A stretch of 35,003 nucleotides of DNA from Helicobacter sp. (GCA_029264775.1 JARHYT010000018.1:1-35003); one strand, 5' to 3'; positions 1-11,814 are shown, counted from the stretch's first letter. The notes: a model not told the origin generated them from the letters alone. Numbers and translations: made by a program.

Positions 1-1220
1 GAAGAGCATTACAAAATGATATTGTAAGACTTTTAGAAGAGCTTGATAATATTGCTAATACTACAAGTTATAATGGGCAACAAATGTTATCAGGTGCATT
101 CTCAAATAAAGAATTTCAAATTGGTGCGTATTCAAATACAACTGTTAAAGCCTCTATTGGTCCTACTAGCTCAGATAAAATAGGACATGTTAGGCTAGAA
201 AGTTCATCTGTAACAGGTATAGGTATGCTTGCTAGTGCCGGCGGGAAAAATCTAAAAGAAGTTGCATTGAAATTTAGGCAAGTTGATGGTAAGAAAGATT
301 ACAAACTAGAAACTGCTGTGATTTCTACAAGTGCCGGAACAGGTATTGGTGTATTAGCAGATACGATAAATAAATTCTCTGATACACTGGGCGTAAGGGC
401 TTATGCTACTGTTTTAGGAACTGGTGGTGTGCCTGTGCAATCTGGAACTGTGCATGGTTTAGTTGTAAATGGAACAACCATTGGGACAATCAATGATGTG
501 AGAAAGAATGATGCTGATGGTAGATTAATAAACGCATTTAACTCTATTAAAGAAAGAACGGGTGTTGAAGCATATGTTGATATTGAAGGAAGATTAAACC
601 TTAGAAGTCTTGATGGACGCGCTATTTCTGTGCATACAGAAGGTAAAACTGGAAATGTGCTTGGTGGTGGTAGCTTTAATGGTGTATCTGGAACGAATCA
701 TGCAATAGTTGGACGCTTAAGCCTTGTAAGAACTGATGCAAGAGATATTATTGTATCTGGAACAAACTTTAGTAGTGTCGGTTTTCACTCTGCACAAGGT
801 ATAGCACAATATACAGTGAATTTGCGTTCTGTGCGTGGGAATATGGATGCTAATATAGCTAGTGCTAGTGGTGCAAATGCAAATGCAGCACAAGCTCAAC
901 AAAATATAGATGGTATTGGTGCTGGTGTTACTTCTTTGCGTGGTGCAATGGTTGTTATGGATATGGCAGAATCTGCCACAAGACAACTTGATAAAATCCG
1001 TGCGGATATGGGTTCTGTGCAAATGCAACTTGTTGCTACAATTAACAACATATCTATTACGCAAGTTAATGTTAAGGCTGCTGAAAGTCAAATTAGAGAT
1101 GTGGATTTCGCTCAAGAATCTGCAACATTCTCTAAACATAATATTTTGGCACAATCAGGTAGCTTTGCTATGGCTCAAGCAAATGCTGTTCAACAAAATG
1201 TTTTAAGATTGCTTCAATAG
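1..1220 (+). CDS. flaB: Flagellin B, 5'-truncated by the window edge (frame open from nt 3: [31 protein letters not shown]...)
   Basis: Reading frame extends upstream of the listed ATG. C-terminus [41 protein letters not shown] is the typical Helicobacter FlaB D0 domain; the middle ([22 protein letters not shown]) matches FlaB better than FlaA as recalled. Confidence 0.95.
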   Translation, partial: RALQNDIVRLLEELDNIANTTSYNGQQMLSGAFSNKEFQIGAYSNTTVKASIGPTSSDKIGHVRLESSSVTGIGMLASAGGKNLKEVALKFRQVDGKKDYKLETAVISTSAGTGIGVLADTINKFSDTLGVRAYATVLGTGGVPVQSGTVHGLVVNGTTIGTINDVRKNDADGRLINAFNSIKERTGVEAYVDIEGRLNLRSLDGRAISVHTEGKTGNVLGGGSFNGVSGTNHAIVGRLSLVRTDARDIIVSGTNFSSVGFHSAQGIAQYTVNLRSVRGNMDANIASASGANANAAQAQQNIDGIGAGVTSLRGAMVVMDMAESATRQLDKIRADMGSVQMQLVATINNISITQVNVKAAESQIRDVDFAQESATFSKHNILAQSGSFAMAQANAVQQNVLRLLQ

Positions 1221-1246
1221 TAAGCTAAAACTTATCTTTTAAAGAA

Positions 1247-1266
1247 GTGGGGGATCTATCCCCTGC
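1247..1266 (+). terminator. Possible hairpin downstream of flaB
   Basis: GGGGATctATCCCC perfect inverted repeat (1250-1255/1258-1263) 30 nt after the flaB stop; no clear T-run follows. Confidence 0.4.
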
Positions 1267-1408
1267 CTCACACTGCTTGTTACTCATAAGATAACTTCGC
1301 TATAATCTCAATTTTGTATTTAAAAAATCTTGTTACAAGGTTTAAGAGAATAAATCATGAATTGGTGCTTTTAAAAAGGTTTTAAATTCTGCAATACATT
1401 TGTAAATG

Positions 1409-2017
1409 TTATTGCAAAATAATATTTGTATTATTAGCAATGTAAGCATACAACCTTTGATTATTTTTAAAAATTGTTGTCGTGTTTGGCAATCCATCTA
1501 TTTCAGAAATAGTGTTACTTCCCTTAAATAATAAATAATATCCATTCAAAGATATAAGATGTTGGCTATCCTGCATTAATTTATAACTTTGACATACTGC
1601 TCTAGAGGTTATTAAATCAGCCTTAATATCGCTTACATTATATGAAAAATCTTGAATAATTATAACATTATCTAGCTCCATTTGAATAACTGCATTTTCC
1701 AAAAAAGCAACTCTTTTAGCTCGTGGCTCTAACAAATAAAATTTGCTTTGTGAATAATGGCATGCGAGCATCAAAGCAGGAAAACCAGCACCGCTACCTA
1801 TATCAATACATATTTTAAATGGTTTTAAAAATGATATAGGCATCAAGCTATCTTGAATTTGATTAGTTATAGAATCTAGGTTATTTGAACCTGTTAAATT
1901 ATGAACTTTAGCCCATTTTATAAGCAAATTAGTAAAAACTTGCAATTTAAATTTCATATGCTCTTGCTTAATTATGCTATCTACATTAAAATTAATCATA
2001 TTCAAAGTGTTACCCAT
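1409..2017 (-). CDS. rsmG: 16S rRNA (guanine(527)-N(7))-methyltransferase RsmG
   Basis: SAM motif CIDIGSGAGFPALMLA, LLEPRAKRVAFLENA, ITSRAV; size 202 aa. Confidence 0.9.
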   Translation of the reverse strand: MGNTLNMINFNVDSIIKQEHMKFKLQVFTNLLIKWAKVHNLTGSNNLDSITNQIQDSLMPISFLKPFKICIDIGSGAGFPALMLACHYSQSKFYLLEPRAKRVAFLENAVIQMELDNVIIIQDFSYNVSDIKADLITSRAVCQSYKLMQDSQHLISLNGYYLLFKGSNTISEIDGLPNTTTIFKNNQRLYAYIANNTNIILQ

Positions 2018-2018
2018 G

Positions 2019-3221
2019 TCAATACTGCTTTAACTCTTGTTTTAATGCTTCATATATACCATGTGCAACTAATCGATAGCCCTGTGGCGTCAAATGAACA
2101 TCTTTCTTGGATAAATTTAATTTTGACCAATTCTTTTTTGTACCTGTTCTTACAATAAAATCATCTGTATCAAAAAACATAATTTTTTCAGTTTGTGCTA
2201 TTTTTTTAATAGCTTCTTTTATGGGTACAAATATTTGAGACTCTTTATATTGTTGCTTTTGTCCGCCACTAAGCAACATAACTGGTGGTGGCGACATTAA
2301 TATAATTATTGAATCTGGGTTATTCTTTTTTAAAATATTTATAAAATTTGTATAATTTGCAACAAATCTATCTTCGTTAAGTATATCATACATTGCATCA
2401 TTTGAGCCATAACAGAGTATTATAATATCATACTTTATTAATTTCAACTCTTCTTCTAAAATATCTAGATTCCATTTTAACCAAATATCAGACCTTACAC
2501 CATTAATACCCAAATGCTCAATAATATTATTATTTTTGTCATTATATATAAAATATCCTCCAAGTTTTACATCTTGACTAAGCGCATTGATTGTGATAGG
2601 AAATTTAAGCTCTAATTTGGCTATGTCCCATGAATTTGGTCGCTGTGCTTTCAGTTTATATTGCTTATTATTAGAATCCTCAATCATCAAGGCGTCAGAA
2701 GTATCACTATTTTTAAAAATAATTTGAGTGATAAAATTATTGTCCCATGTTATAACTTGTTTTGGATTTATACTTAACTGAATATGGGCTGGTAATTCAC
2801 TTGGATACGCAACAACCCCGCCCATAGGATAATCATCATATAATTTTGGCTTTCTAGAATCAAATACTGCAAAATTCACGCTTTTATGTTCTATAAGTAA
2901 GGTTTGATGATATGGTGGCATTAGCGGATATAAAAAACCTACAGCATTAACATTTCCTAGTATATTACGAAATTCATATGTCATGAAATCGCCTGCGACA
3001 TGAGAATCACCAAAAACCCTTATCCTTAAATCTTCATATTTCTTTAACTTTCTTTTAATGTATTTTAAAATGGACTCATCATCCATATAGTTATACAACC
3101 TTGCGTATTTTATATATTCTTTGTATTGAGGATTCTGATCCAAAAAATTTAATGTCTTTGCAAAAGCACAATTAAACAACAATAAAACCAGCAACACATG
3201 ATATAGGGTAAAAATTCGCAT
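2019..3221 (-). CDS. SGNH/GDSL-family hydrolase, secreted (possible Ape1/PatB-like peptidoglycan O-acetyl esterase or transferase)
   Basis: N-terminal signal peptide; block I VFGDSHVAGD, block III CYGSNDA, block V DVHLTPQGY; stop lies next to the rsmG start. Confidence 0.75.
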   Translation of the reverse strand: MRIFTLYHVLLVLLLFNCAFAKTLNFLDQNPQYKEYIKYARLYNYMDDESILKYIKRKLKKYEDLRIRVFGDSHVAGDFMTYEFRNILGNVNAVGFLYPLMPPYHQTLLIEHKSVNFAVFDSRKPKLYDDYPMGGVVAYPSELPAHIQLSINPKQVITWDNNFITQIIFKNSDTSDALMIEDSNNKQYKLKAQRPNSWDIAKLELKFPITINALSQDVKLGGYFIYNDKNNNIIEHLGINGVRSDIWLKWNLDILEEELKLIKYDIIILCYGSNDAMYDILNEDRFVANYTNFINILKKNNPDSIIILMSPPPVMLLSGGQKQQYKESQIFVPIKEAIKKIAQTEKIMFFDTDDFIVRTGTKKNWSKLNLSKKDVHLTPQGYRLVAHGIYEALKQELKQY

Positions 3222-3236
3222 TTAATTCTCCAAAGT

Positions 3237-4352
3237 TTAAGCAAAATCAATCATATTATTTAACATTATATTCATATGTGAATGACTTTGTGTCTCTTCA
3301 TTATTATAATTTTGTGTATCTAAATCTAATGGCATATCTATATGGTTTTCTATAATATCTTCTACTATTATCTTGTCTATTAGTGTTTGTGATAGTAATT
3401 CAGAGCCATATCTTGCAAAATGGATTCCATCTTGAGCTCTGACAAGCCTACTTTTGCCATTCTTATCTTTTATGTAAGATGTAAATTTACCATTCATTAA
3501 TATGGCATTTGAATGCAAGAACAAACCATCATTTTCTTCAATGGTTTCACCATATATCTCATTAAGGTATGCAATTTTTTTGTTAAGCCCCTTGTCTTTT
3601 ATGGACGGAACTTCATACCAAATAACAACGGCATTATTATTGTGTGCTATGTCAAGAATATTTTGCACCCTAGATTTATATGTACTTCTCCATTCATCGC
3701 TACCAAAAACCATTTTTGGCATATTCCATGGATCGTTTGCACCCAAACAAACTACAACAACGGCTATATTTGGATCATGCAAAAATGCTTGTTTTAACAC
3801 ATCTGACCAGTTAAAAAATGACGGGTATGTAAGCCCCGTGCTTTGTTTTGCTATATTCCTTACTATTAAATTATTCTGTCTAAGCTTTCTTGTTAGCGTC
3901 ATACCAATACCTTGCATTAGTGAATCCCCAATAAGTAAAAAATGTGTTTGTGGTTTTAAATGCAACATTTCATCTTTTATGTAAATACCTTTTGCTAGAT
4001 ATTCTTTAGTTATATTATTTTTTTTATCATTCGTTATAATGTTATCCTGTGATATAATCTCTTGCAATATATCTTGAGTATTTTTTGTATCCTCTTGTTG
4101 AGAAACAACTTCATTATGTATAATATTTGTGTAATCAGAATCGTTTTGTTTGTGTTCAAATAAGTATATTCTAACTTCATCTATATTTTTTGCTATCACA
4201 TCACCAATAACAAAAAAATTAGATTCCATAGAAATCATATCACTTCCATAATGATATTGTTGCACTATGTATGAAACTATGCTTTTATGAAAAACATAGC
4301 ATAGAATAAAAATACTTGCAATAGAAATATACAAAAAATGTAAAAACCTCAT
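3237..4352 (-). CDS. Membrane-anchored SGNH-hydrolase domain protein (DUF459-like)
   Basis: N-terminal TM helix; GDSLMQGIGMTL, CLGANDPWN, DGIHFARYGSELLSQ blocks; directly abuts the MBOAT gene. Confidence 0.75.
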   Translation of the reverse strand: MRFLHFLYISIASIFILCYVFHKSIVSYIVQQYHYGSDMISMESNFFVIGDVIAKNIDEVRIYLFEHKQNDSDYTNIIHNEVVSQQEDTKNTQDILQEIISQDNIITNDKKNNITKEYLAKGIYIKDEMLHLKPQTHFLLIGDSLMQGIGMTLTRKLRQNNLIVRNIAKQSTGLTYPSFFNWSDVLKQAFLHDPNIAVVVVCLGANDPWNMPKMVFGSDEWRSTYKSRVQNILDIAHNNNAVVIWYEVPSIKDKGLNKKIAYLNEIYGETIEENDGLFLHSNAILMNGKFTSYIKDKNGKSRLVRAQDGIHFARYGSELLSQTLIDKIIVEDIIENHIDMPLDLDTQNYNNEETQSHSHMNIMLNNMIDFA

Positions 4353-5723
4353 CTAAAAACTCGCATAAATAAAATTGGGGATACCACTAGGAGATAATCC
4401 AATTACAATAATCAACAAAAATGAAATTACAAAAGGTTGAAAAAAATATGGAATCTTACACATTAAAAATGCACACTTTCTTTGTATTCCAACCAAAAAT
4501 TTATAGCAAAAAAATGCTACACAACACAATATAAATACAAAAATATCAAAATCATCTATAGGCTTTGATATATTATCTATGAAAGAATATAAATACAATA
4601 AAGATTCATCAAGTGTTTGATAATAAAAAAATATCCATGCAAATGCCACAAAATGAAATGTAAGAATCATGTTGATATGAGGTATATTTATATGAATGTT
4701 TAATGCTCTTAAACAATTTAAAAATACTACACCAACACCATGCAAAAGACCCCAAATAAAAAAATTAAATGTATTTCCATGCCATATACCAGATAAAACA
4801 AATGATATTAATACAAAAACTTGGGTTAGAAAAAAACCTTTCTTATTTCCACCCAATGGTATATAGATATAATCCCTAATAAAATTAGATAATGTTATAT
4901 GCCATCTTGCCCAAAAGTCTTTAATATTGCTTGCCATGTATGGCATATTAAAATTTTGTGGCAGCGTGAATCCAATCATTAAAGCAAATGCACTCACCAA
5001 ATCAACATAACCACTAAAATCGCAATATAAACGCACAGAATAGGCATATATCCCAAGTAAAAGCGACATAACATCATAGGAACTAGGATTTTGTAGTATA
5101 GAATCTGAATATATCTGTAAATAATTCGCAATAAAGACCTTCTTTGTAACACCAAATAATATAAGCACAAAAATTAGATTAATATTTCCGAAGTACCTTT
5201 TTTTGTGTAGTTGTGGGAAAAAAAAATCACTCCTCATAATAGGACCAGAAACAAATGTAGGAAAGAATGATAAAAATGTTGCAAGCGATAATATATCCTC
5301 TAGTTTCTTATTGTTGCTAACAGAACATAAATAGGTTATTGAGGCGAATGTATAAAAACTTATTCCCAAAGGAAATAAAACATCGCTTTGTGCAATATCA
5401 ATTCCAATTAAAGAAAATATAAAATCAAAGGAATCTTTAATCTCATGAAAATACTTAAAAAATGCTAAATTAAGCACAACAATACTCAAACATAGAACAA
5501 GCATTATTTTATTTTCATATTCATAAATTAAACAAGACATTAGATATATTGCTATCGTATAGATTCCAACAACAATTGCAAAATAAGGACTAATCCAAAT
5601 TAAAATGAAATAGTTGAAAATTAGAAGTAAGATATTTTGAATGACATAATTTTTTTTAACCCACCAATATAAACATAAAAAAACAAGTAAAAAGGCAGAA
5701 AACTCTAAAGTAAAATAAACCAT
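4353..5723 (-). CDS. MBOAT-family O-acyltransferase (AlgI/PatA-like)
   Basis: Polytopic; DFWARWHITLSNFIRDYIYIPLGGNKKG and LSGIWHGNTFNFFIWGLLHG with the MBOAT histidine. Confidence 0.88.
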   Translation of the reverse strand: MVYFTLEFSAFLLVFLCLYWWVKKNYVIQNILLLIFNYFILIWISPYFAIVVGIYTIAIYLMSCLIYEYENKIMLVLCLSIVVLNLAFFKYFHEIKDSFDFIFSLIGIDIAQSDVLFPLGISFYTFASITYLCSVSNNKKLEDILSLATFLSFFPTFVSGPIMRSDFFFPQLHKKRYFGNINLIFVLILFGVTKKVFIANYLQIYSDSILQNPSSYDVMSLLLGIYAYSVRLYCDFSGYVDLVSAFALMIGFTLPQNFNMPYMASNIKDFWARWHITLSNFIRDYIYIPLGGNKKGFFLTQVFVLISFVLSGIWHGNTFNFFIWGLLHGVGVVFLNCLRALNIHINIPHINMILTFHFVAFAWIFFYYQTLDESLLYLYSFIDNISKPIDDFDIFVFILCCVAFFCYKFLVGIQRKCAFLMCKIPYFFQPFVISFLLIIVIGLSPSGIPNFIYASF

Positions 5724-6107
5724 AATAATTCCAAACTATGATAATAAATAAAAACATATATATTACTACGACATAGATTATAACACAAATATCTTTAGAT
5801 TCTATGTCGCATAAACACCACACAACACAAACAGCATGCAGGCATAAAACAAGATTCTAAATACTATAAACACTTTTTTCAATATTAAAGAATCTTAATC
5901 AATCCACACAGCTAAATGGTTCAAAACTTCCACATTGTAAAATTATGAGCTACAATTACATTATAAAATTATATCAATTAATTTAGATATTTTTTAGTTA
6001 TACAAATTACATTGCATTACACTTAACAAATAAGGTTATTTTGCTATCTTAACAAGTGTTTGATACAATGAATGCCATTTTTTAACAAGGATATATAAGG
6101 ATATATT

Positions 6108-6905
6108 GTGTATAAAAGTAATATTATTTCAAGATTGTTTGGTAGGTTTGCACATGCTAAACTTCCAAAGAATGTGCAATATGCAGTAAATAGAATCTAT
6201 GTTAAGCTGTTTAAAATTGATTTGACGGAATTTGAATCTCTTGATACATATCCAACACTTAATTCACTTTTTACGCGTTCTTTAAAGGTAAAACGAAAAA
6301 TAAATACAAAAGCTTTTAATCTAATTAGCCCCACTGATTCATTGATAACAGAAGTAGGTAGAGTAAGCGACAAAAAAGCACTGCAAATAAAAGGCAAAGG
6401 TTACAATGTATCAGAATTATTAGGAGAAAATATAGATTTTAATAAATATTCTTTTTTAAATTTGTATTTATCGCCGAGGGATTACCATCATTATCACGCT
6501 CCTTGCGATTTAGAAATCTTACAGGCACGATATTTTTCTGGTAAATTGCTACCCGTTAATAAACCAAGTTTGTATAAAAATGATAATCTATTTGTGCAAA
6601 ATGAAAGAGTTGTATTAAAAATGCGTCTAACATATAATCAAGATATAGCATATTATGTAGCTGTTGGTGCATTGAATGTTGGCAAAATGCAATTTTTATT
6701 TGATAGAAGTATTCAAACAAATGCTAAAAATGGAAATAGAACTATAGAATATGAAAAGCCCATAAAGTTGAAAGCAGGCGATGAAATAGGTTATTTTGAA
6801 ATGGGTTCAACAATTGTTTTAATAGCCAAAGCAAATTTTATAGTAAATATTAACGATTATATAAAAATGGGAGATGAAATTGCAACATTAAGTAGTGATA
6901 ATTGA
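6108..6905 (+). CDS. psd: Phosphatidylserine decarboxylase proenzyme
   Basis: LSPRDYHHYHAPCD motif; C-terminal autocleavage motif FEMGSTIVLI (MGST variant of LGST). Confidence 0.92.
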   Translation: MYKSNIISRLFGRFAHAKLPKNVQYAVNRIYVKLFKIDLTEFESLDTYPTLNSLFTRSLKVKRKINTKAFNLISPTDSLITEVGRVSDKKALQIKGKGYNVSELLGENIDFNKYSFLNLYLSPRDYHHYHAPCDLEILQARYFSGKLLPVNKPSLYKNDNLFVQNERVVLKMRLTYNQDIAYYVAVGALNVGKMQFLFDRSIQTNAKNGNRTIEYEKPIKLKAGDEIGYFEMGSTIVLIAKANFIVNINDYIKMGDEIATLSSDN

Positions 6906-6986
6906 CATTAATATACACTCATAAATTTGCAATATTAACTTTATTAAAAGATAATAAAGGCTAAGTTTCATATTTGGAGGTATTCA

Positions 6987-7931
6987 GTGGATTACAAAGA
7001 GGCACAAGAGATTTTTAATTTACCATTCATGGAGTTACTATACAAAGCTCATACTATACATAAAGAAAACTTTAATCCAAACACATTGCAGACAAGTACA
7101 CTTTTAAGCGTTAAAACAGGTGCATGTTCTGAAAATTGTTCATATTGTGCTCAATCTGCACACTACTCAACAAACACACCAAAAGAAAATATGCTTAATA
7201 AAGAACAAATAATTAAATATGCAAAAATGGCAAAAGATAAAGGTAGTTCAAGATTCTGTATGGGTGCTTCTGGCAGGAGTCCTAGTGATAAGGAAGTAGA
7301 TACTTTATGTGAAGTCATAGGTGAAATAAAAAAGTTGGGTATGGAATCATGTGTAACATTGGGATTACTAAATGAACAGCACGCAAAAAAGCTAAAAGAT
7401 TCTGGATTGGATTTCTATAATCATAATATAGATACCTCAAAAGAATATTACTCAAAAGTTATTACCACAAGAACATTTGAAGATAGATTAAACACAATAA
7501 AAAATGTTCGAGATGCGGGATTAAAGATATGTGTAGGAGGAATTTTGGGTATGGGGGAAAGCAATGAAGATAGAATCAATATGTTAGTGTTGCTTTCAAA
7601 TCTACCAACACCACCAGAATCTATACCCATTAACCAATTAGTCAGAATACCCGGAACACCACTAGAGGATGGTGAGCCACTTGATTGCTTTGACTTTGTT
7701 AGAATCATAGCACTTGCAAGGATTCTTATGCCTCAATCATATATAAGGCTATCAGCCGGTAGAGCACAAATGAGCGATGAATTGCAAGCCCTATGTTTCT
7801 TTGCTGGGGCTAATTCTGTATTCTATGGCGATAAACTACTAACAACTAACAACTCATCACCGGGCAGAGATGATACGCTATTTAATAGGCTAAATTTAAC
7901 AAAAGAAATATTTGTTGAAATGCAAGCATAG
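6987..7931 (+). CDS. bioB: Biotin synthase (radical SAM)
   Basis: CSENCSYCAQSAHY (CxxxCxxC), YNHNIDTSKEYY, RLSAGRAQMSDELQALCFFAGANSVFYGDKLLTT. Confidence 0.95.
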   Translation: MDYKEAQEIFNLPFMELLYKAHTIHKENFNPNTLQTSTLLSVKTGACSENCSYCAQSAHYSTNTPKENMLNKEQIIKYAKMAKDKGSSRFCMGASGRSPSDKEVDTLCEVIGEIKKLGMESCVTLGLLNEQHAKKLKDSGLDFYNHNIDTSKEYYSKVITTRTFEDRLNTIKNVRDAGLKICVGGILGMGESNEDRINMLVLLSNLPTPPESIPINQLVRIPGTPLEDGEPLDCFDFVRIIALARILMPQSYIRLSAGRAQMSDELQALCFFAGANSVFYGDKLLTTNNSSPGRDDTLFNRLNLTKEIFVEMQA

Positions 7932-8293
7932 TAGAAGATTGGCATAAATGTAAGTTTTACACCATAAATACTTTATAAATATAAGGTTGAATTGCACCTG
8001 TCAAATAAAAAATTTGGCAAGGAAAAATATAAGTTAAAAAATAAAAGCAGATTATACTCAAACAAATTAATTCTTGCTGTGATACATGCTAAAATCATCA
8101 AGTAAATCTATATATTTTTATACAATAAATTTAAATTAATTATAATTTTAGTAGTCATATAAATATGTCAATTATTTATTTAATATACATTATCTAAAAC
8201 TATCACTTATTGCAAAAATAATCGTATTTAACAAAGTTTTTATGTTTTTTTTGATATTATCCTACTCTATAAATATTATGAAAAAGGATGTAT

Positions 8294-9736
8294 ATGGCAA
8301 AGCTTTGGGCGGGGAGATTCCAAAACGACGCAAATGAATTGCTTGATGAATTTAATGCGAGTTTGCCTTTTGATAAAAATTTGTGGGAAGAGGATATTAA
8401 GGGATCATTAGAACATGCAAAAATGCTATATTCTATTGGACTTTTAGAAATAAGCGAATTAGATTCTATAACAAATGGTCTAGAGGAAATAAAACAAGAA
8501 ATCTTGCAAGATAAATTCGAATTTTGCATTGAAGATGAAGATATACATATGTCAATAGAAAGAGCTCTAAGCAATAAAATAGGAAATGCAGGCAAAAAGC
8601 TACACACAGCAAGAAGCAGAAACGATCAAGTAGCTCTTGATTTTAAATTATATTGTAGAAAACACAATGCAATATTGCAACGCTTGCTAAGCGAGCTCAT
8701 ATCAACAATATTAAACATGGCAAAACAACATACAAACACTTTAATGCCCGGCATGACACATTTGCAACATGCACAACCAATAAGCTTTGGTTATCATCTA
8801 GTAGCATGGTGCATGGGATTAAAAAGAGATATAGAGAGATTGCAATGTAGCATAAAACTTAGTGATGATTGCCCGCTAGGGAGTGCAGCCCTTGCTGGAA
8901 CACCTTATGGAAATGAAAGAGATAATTTAGCTTTGAGTCTAGGTTTTAAATATGCTAGTGCAAATGCTATGGATTCCGTTGGACAAAGGGACTTTGCTCT
9001 TGATATTTTATATAACATATCTATGATAATGCTACATATTTCACGAATGGCAGAAGAACTTATATTATGGAGCAGCTATGAATTTAAATTTGTAAGCTTT
9101 TCAGATAGTTTTGCTACGGGTAGCTCAATTATGCCACAAAAAAAGAATCCAGATGTAGCAGAATTACTAAGAGGAAAAACAGGCAGAACTTATGGGAATC
9201 TAATATCTCTCTTAACAACTATGAAAGCATTGCCATTTGCCTATAACAAGGATATGCAAGAAGATAAAGAATGTGTTTTTGATTCTGTAAAAACAGCCTC
9301 AATAAGCATAAAAATTCTAACAGAAAGTATAAAAACGCTCACCATACATACAGAAAATATGCGTAATATGTGTGAAAAGGGACATTTAGTGGCAACAGAT
9401 TTGGCAGATTTCCTAGTACAAGAGTGTAATATTGCATTCAGAGAAGCACATCACATAACAGGAACATGTGTTCAATATGCGGAATCTAAAAAACTAGATT
9501 TAAGTCAAGTAGATTCTAAAGAATTAGCAAACTTTCTACAAAATCATATTGAAGTGTTAATGAGAAATACTGATTCTAACACAAATATAAAAATGCAAAT
9601 TGATTGCAACAAATTACATGAAGTATTAAGCATTGAAAATTCAATGCAAAGACGAAATAGTGCAGGCGGTTGCAATAGCGATGAGGTTAAAAAACAGATA
9701 AACTCACTTGAGCAATGGCTTTGTGAGATAAATTAA
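8294..9736 (+). CDS. argH: Argininosuccinate lyase (ORF track opens at 8288; MAKLWAGRF start at 8294 fits the SD better)
   Basis: [28 protein letters not shown], signature [23 protein letters not shown]. Confidence 0.95.
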   Translation: MAKLWAGRFQNDANELLDEFNASLPFDKNLWEEDIKGSLEHAKMLYSIGLLEISELDSITNGLEEIKQEILQDKFEFCIEDEDIHMSIERALSNKIGNAGKKLHTARSRNDQVALDFKLYCRKHNAILQRLLSELISTILNMAKQHTNTLMPGMTHLQHAQPISFGYHLVAWCMGLKRDIERLQCSIKLSDDCPLGSAALAGTPYGNERDNLALSLGFKYASANAMDSVGQRDFALDILYNISMIMLHISRMAEELILWSSYEFKFVSFSDSFATGSSIMPQKKNPDVAELLRGKTGRTYGNLISLLTTMKALPFAYNKDMQEDKECVFDSVKTASISIKILTESIKTLTIHTENMRNMCEKGHLVATDLADFLVQECNIAFREAHHITGTCVQYAESKKLDLSQVDSKELANFLQNHIEVLMRNTDSNTNIKMQIDCNKLHEVLSIENSMQRRNSAGGCNSDEVKKQINSLEQWLCEIN

Positions 9737-9742
9737 TTTTCT

Positions 9743-10555
9743 TTGGTGGTTATTGTGGCTTTTAATAACTTTTCACAATATTTTAAATTACTTGATTCTA
9801 TGCCATTACCGACAAATGACTTCTATAAAGGTATGATTGACATTTTACCTGAGTATAGTGAGCTTGATTTTAACACTTTTTTTGAAATAATAATAGGCTT
9901 AAATGCACCATTCTACAAACACAATGACACAAAACGAACTATTGATTTAAGCACAAGAAAGCAAAATATAAAAGATGGTAAATTATGTTTTGTGGATATA
10001 GAATCCACTTCAGCAAATACACAAACCGGGCAAATAATAGAAATAGGTGCAATAATTGTACAGAATGAAAAAATATTAGATAGGTTTGACACACTTGTAT
10101 ATAGCCCATATGTGCCTGATGATATTACACAATTGACGGGAATAGATTCATATATGTTGGAGGATGCTCCAAAATTACAAAAAGTTCTGCATGATTTTAG
10201 AAACTTTATAGGAGACTGCGTTTTTGTAGCACACAATGTAGGGTTTGATTATAGTTTCATTTCAGAAAGTTTAAAGATTTATGGAATGCCACCATTACTT
10301 AATGCTAGATTATGTACATTAGATCTTAGTAGAAAATCTATAATATCAAAAAAACATGCTCTACCATATTTAAATACAATGCTAGGTATAAATACACCTG
10401 TAAATCATCGTGCTTTAGCTGATGCAATAACCTCATTTGAATTATACAAGATATGTGCAAGATCGTTTCCTAAAGAAGTTACAACAATACAAGACTTAAT
10501 AGATTTCACAAAAAATAAAATAAAATACCCAAATAGGCTAATTAAAAAAAATTAA
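9743..10555 (+). CDS. DnaQ-family 3'-5' exonuclease (Pol III epsilon-like), non-ATG start (TTG 9743 or GTG 9746)
   Basis: ExoI FVDIESTSANTQTGQIIEIGAI, ExoII VAHNVGFDYSFI, ExoIII NHRALADAITSFEL. Confidence 0.88.
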   Translation: MVVIVAFNNFSQYFKLLDSMPLPTNDFYKGMIDILPEYSELDFNTFFEIIIGLNAPFYKHNDTKRTIDLSTRKQNIKDGKLCFVDIESTSANTQTGQIIEIGAIIVQNEKILDRFDTLVYSPYVPDDITQLTGIDSYMLEDAPKLQKVLHDFRNFIGDCVFVAHNVGFDYSFISESLKIYGMPPLLNARLCTLDLSRKSIISKKHALPYLNTMLGINTPVNHRALADAITSFELYKICARSFPKEVTTIQDLIDFTKNKIKYPNRLIKKN

Positions 10556-10701
10556 ATTACATGAGCACTTATATTGTAATTTAAAAACTATAAGTGAAAG
10601 TTACAAATAAAAACACACAAAACAGAATATCTTTGAGAATATTTGCTTTGCCAAATAACAAACTTGATTTATAGATTAATTCAAACAAGTACTTTAGTGA
10701 A

Positions 10702-11814
10702 TTATTCAAAATAACTCATTATAGTATATCCACCATCTTTTAAATATCTATCTTTTTTCATAAGCTTAATATCACTTTGCATCATATCTTTTACCAACAT
10801 TGATAAATCATATTCTGGTTTCCATCCCAAAACTTTTTGTGCCTTTGTTGCATCTCCTAGCAATAGATCTACTTCTGTAGGACGAAAATACCTAGAATCA
10901 ACCGCAACAACTTCTTTTCCTATAGGCAATTTATAGTCACCATAACATCTTGCTACTACGCCCACCTCATTTTCACCACTACCAACAAAATCTATATCAA
11001 CACCAACTTCTTTAAAGCTTAATGCAACAAAATCTCTAACTTGAGTAGTAATGCCTGTAGCAATAACAAAATCTTGCGCTACTTCTTGTTGCAATATTAA
11101 ATACATAGCCTTTACATAATCCTTTGCATGCCCCCAATCTCTTTTTGCAGAAAGATTACCTAAATATAATTTATCTTGTAATCCTAGTGCAATCTTGCTA
11201 ACACCTCGTGTAATTTTACGAGTTACAAAAGTTTCGCCCCTAATTGGACTTTCATGGTTAAACAATATACCATTGCTTGCAAAGATATTGTATGCCTCCC
11301 TATAGTTTATCGTAATCCAATAAGCATATAATTTAGCACAAGCATAAGGAGATCTAGGATAAAATGGCGTATGTTCATTCTGCGGAACAGCTTGAACTAG
11401 CCCATATAACTCTGATGTTGAAGCCTGATAAATTTTTGTCTTTTTCTCTAAACCTAAAATTCTGATTGCCTCTAAAAATCTTAAAGTCCCTATACCATCA
11501 GCATTTGCGGTATATTCTGGCGTCTCAAAGCTAACATGCACATGACTCATTGCAGCAAGATTATATACTTCATCTGGTTGAACCTCTTGCATAATCCTAA
11601 TCAAATTTGTAGAATCTGTTAAATCTCCATAATGTAGTTTAAAATTAACATTTTCTGAATGAGGATCTTGATATAAATGATCGATTCTATCCGTATTAAA
11701 AAGAGAACTGCGTCTTTTTATACCATGTACTTTATAGCCTTTATTAAGCAAAAATTCTGCCAAATATGCACCATCTTGCCCCGTTATACCAGTGATTAAA
11801 GCAACTTTACCCAT
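10702..11814 (-). CDS. gmd: GDP-mannose 4,6-dehydratase
   Basis: [72 protein letters not shown]. Confidence 0.95.
   Translation of the reverse strand: MGKVALITGITGQDGAYLAEFLLNKGYKVHGIKRRSSLFNTDRIDHLYQDPHSENVNFKLHYGDLTDSTNLIRIMQEVQPDEVYNLAAMSHVHVSFETPEYTANADGIGTLRFLEAIRILGLEKKTKIYQASTSELYGLVQAVPQNEHTPFYPRSPYACAKLYAYWITINYREAYNIFASNGILFNHESPIRGETFVTRKITRGVSKIALGLQDKLYLGNLSAKRDWGHAKDYVKAMYLILQQEVAQDFVIATGITTQVRDFVALSFKEVGVDIDFVGSGENEVGVVARCYGDYKLPIGKEVVAVDSRYFRPTEVDLLLGDATKAQKVLGWKPEYDLSMLVKDMMQSDIKLMKKDRYLKDGGYTIMSYFE

Noticed and set aside
717-1154. 145-aa ORF antisense to flaB (and the +2-frame ORF 910..1206)
   Set aside because: Overlaps the clearly conserved flagellin frame; Cys/Ser/Ile-rich low-complexity translation typical of a spurious shadow ORF.
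3502-3984. 160-aa + strand ORF inside the SGNH gene
   Set aside because: Antisense shadow of a conserved SGNH domain; no protein-family features or plausible SD.
6860-6905. psd MGST instead of LGST cleavage motif as an anomaly
   Set aside because: GST core with serine is intact and F-x-MGST variants are common in bacterial Psd proteins.
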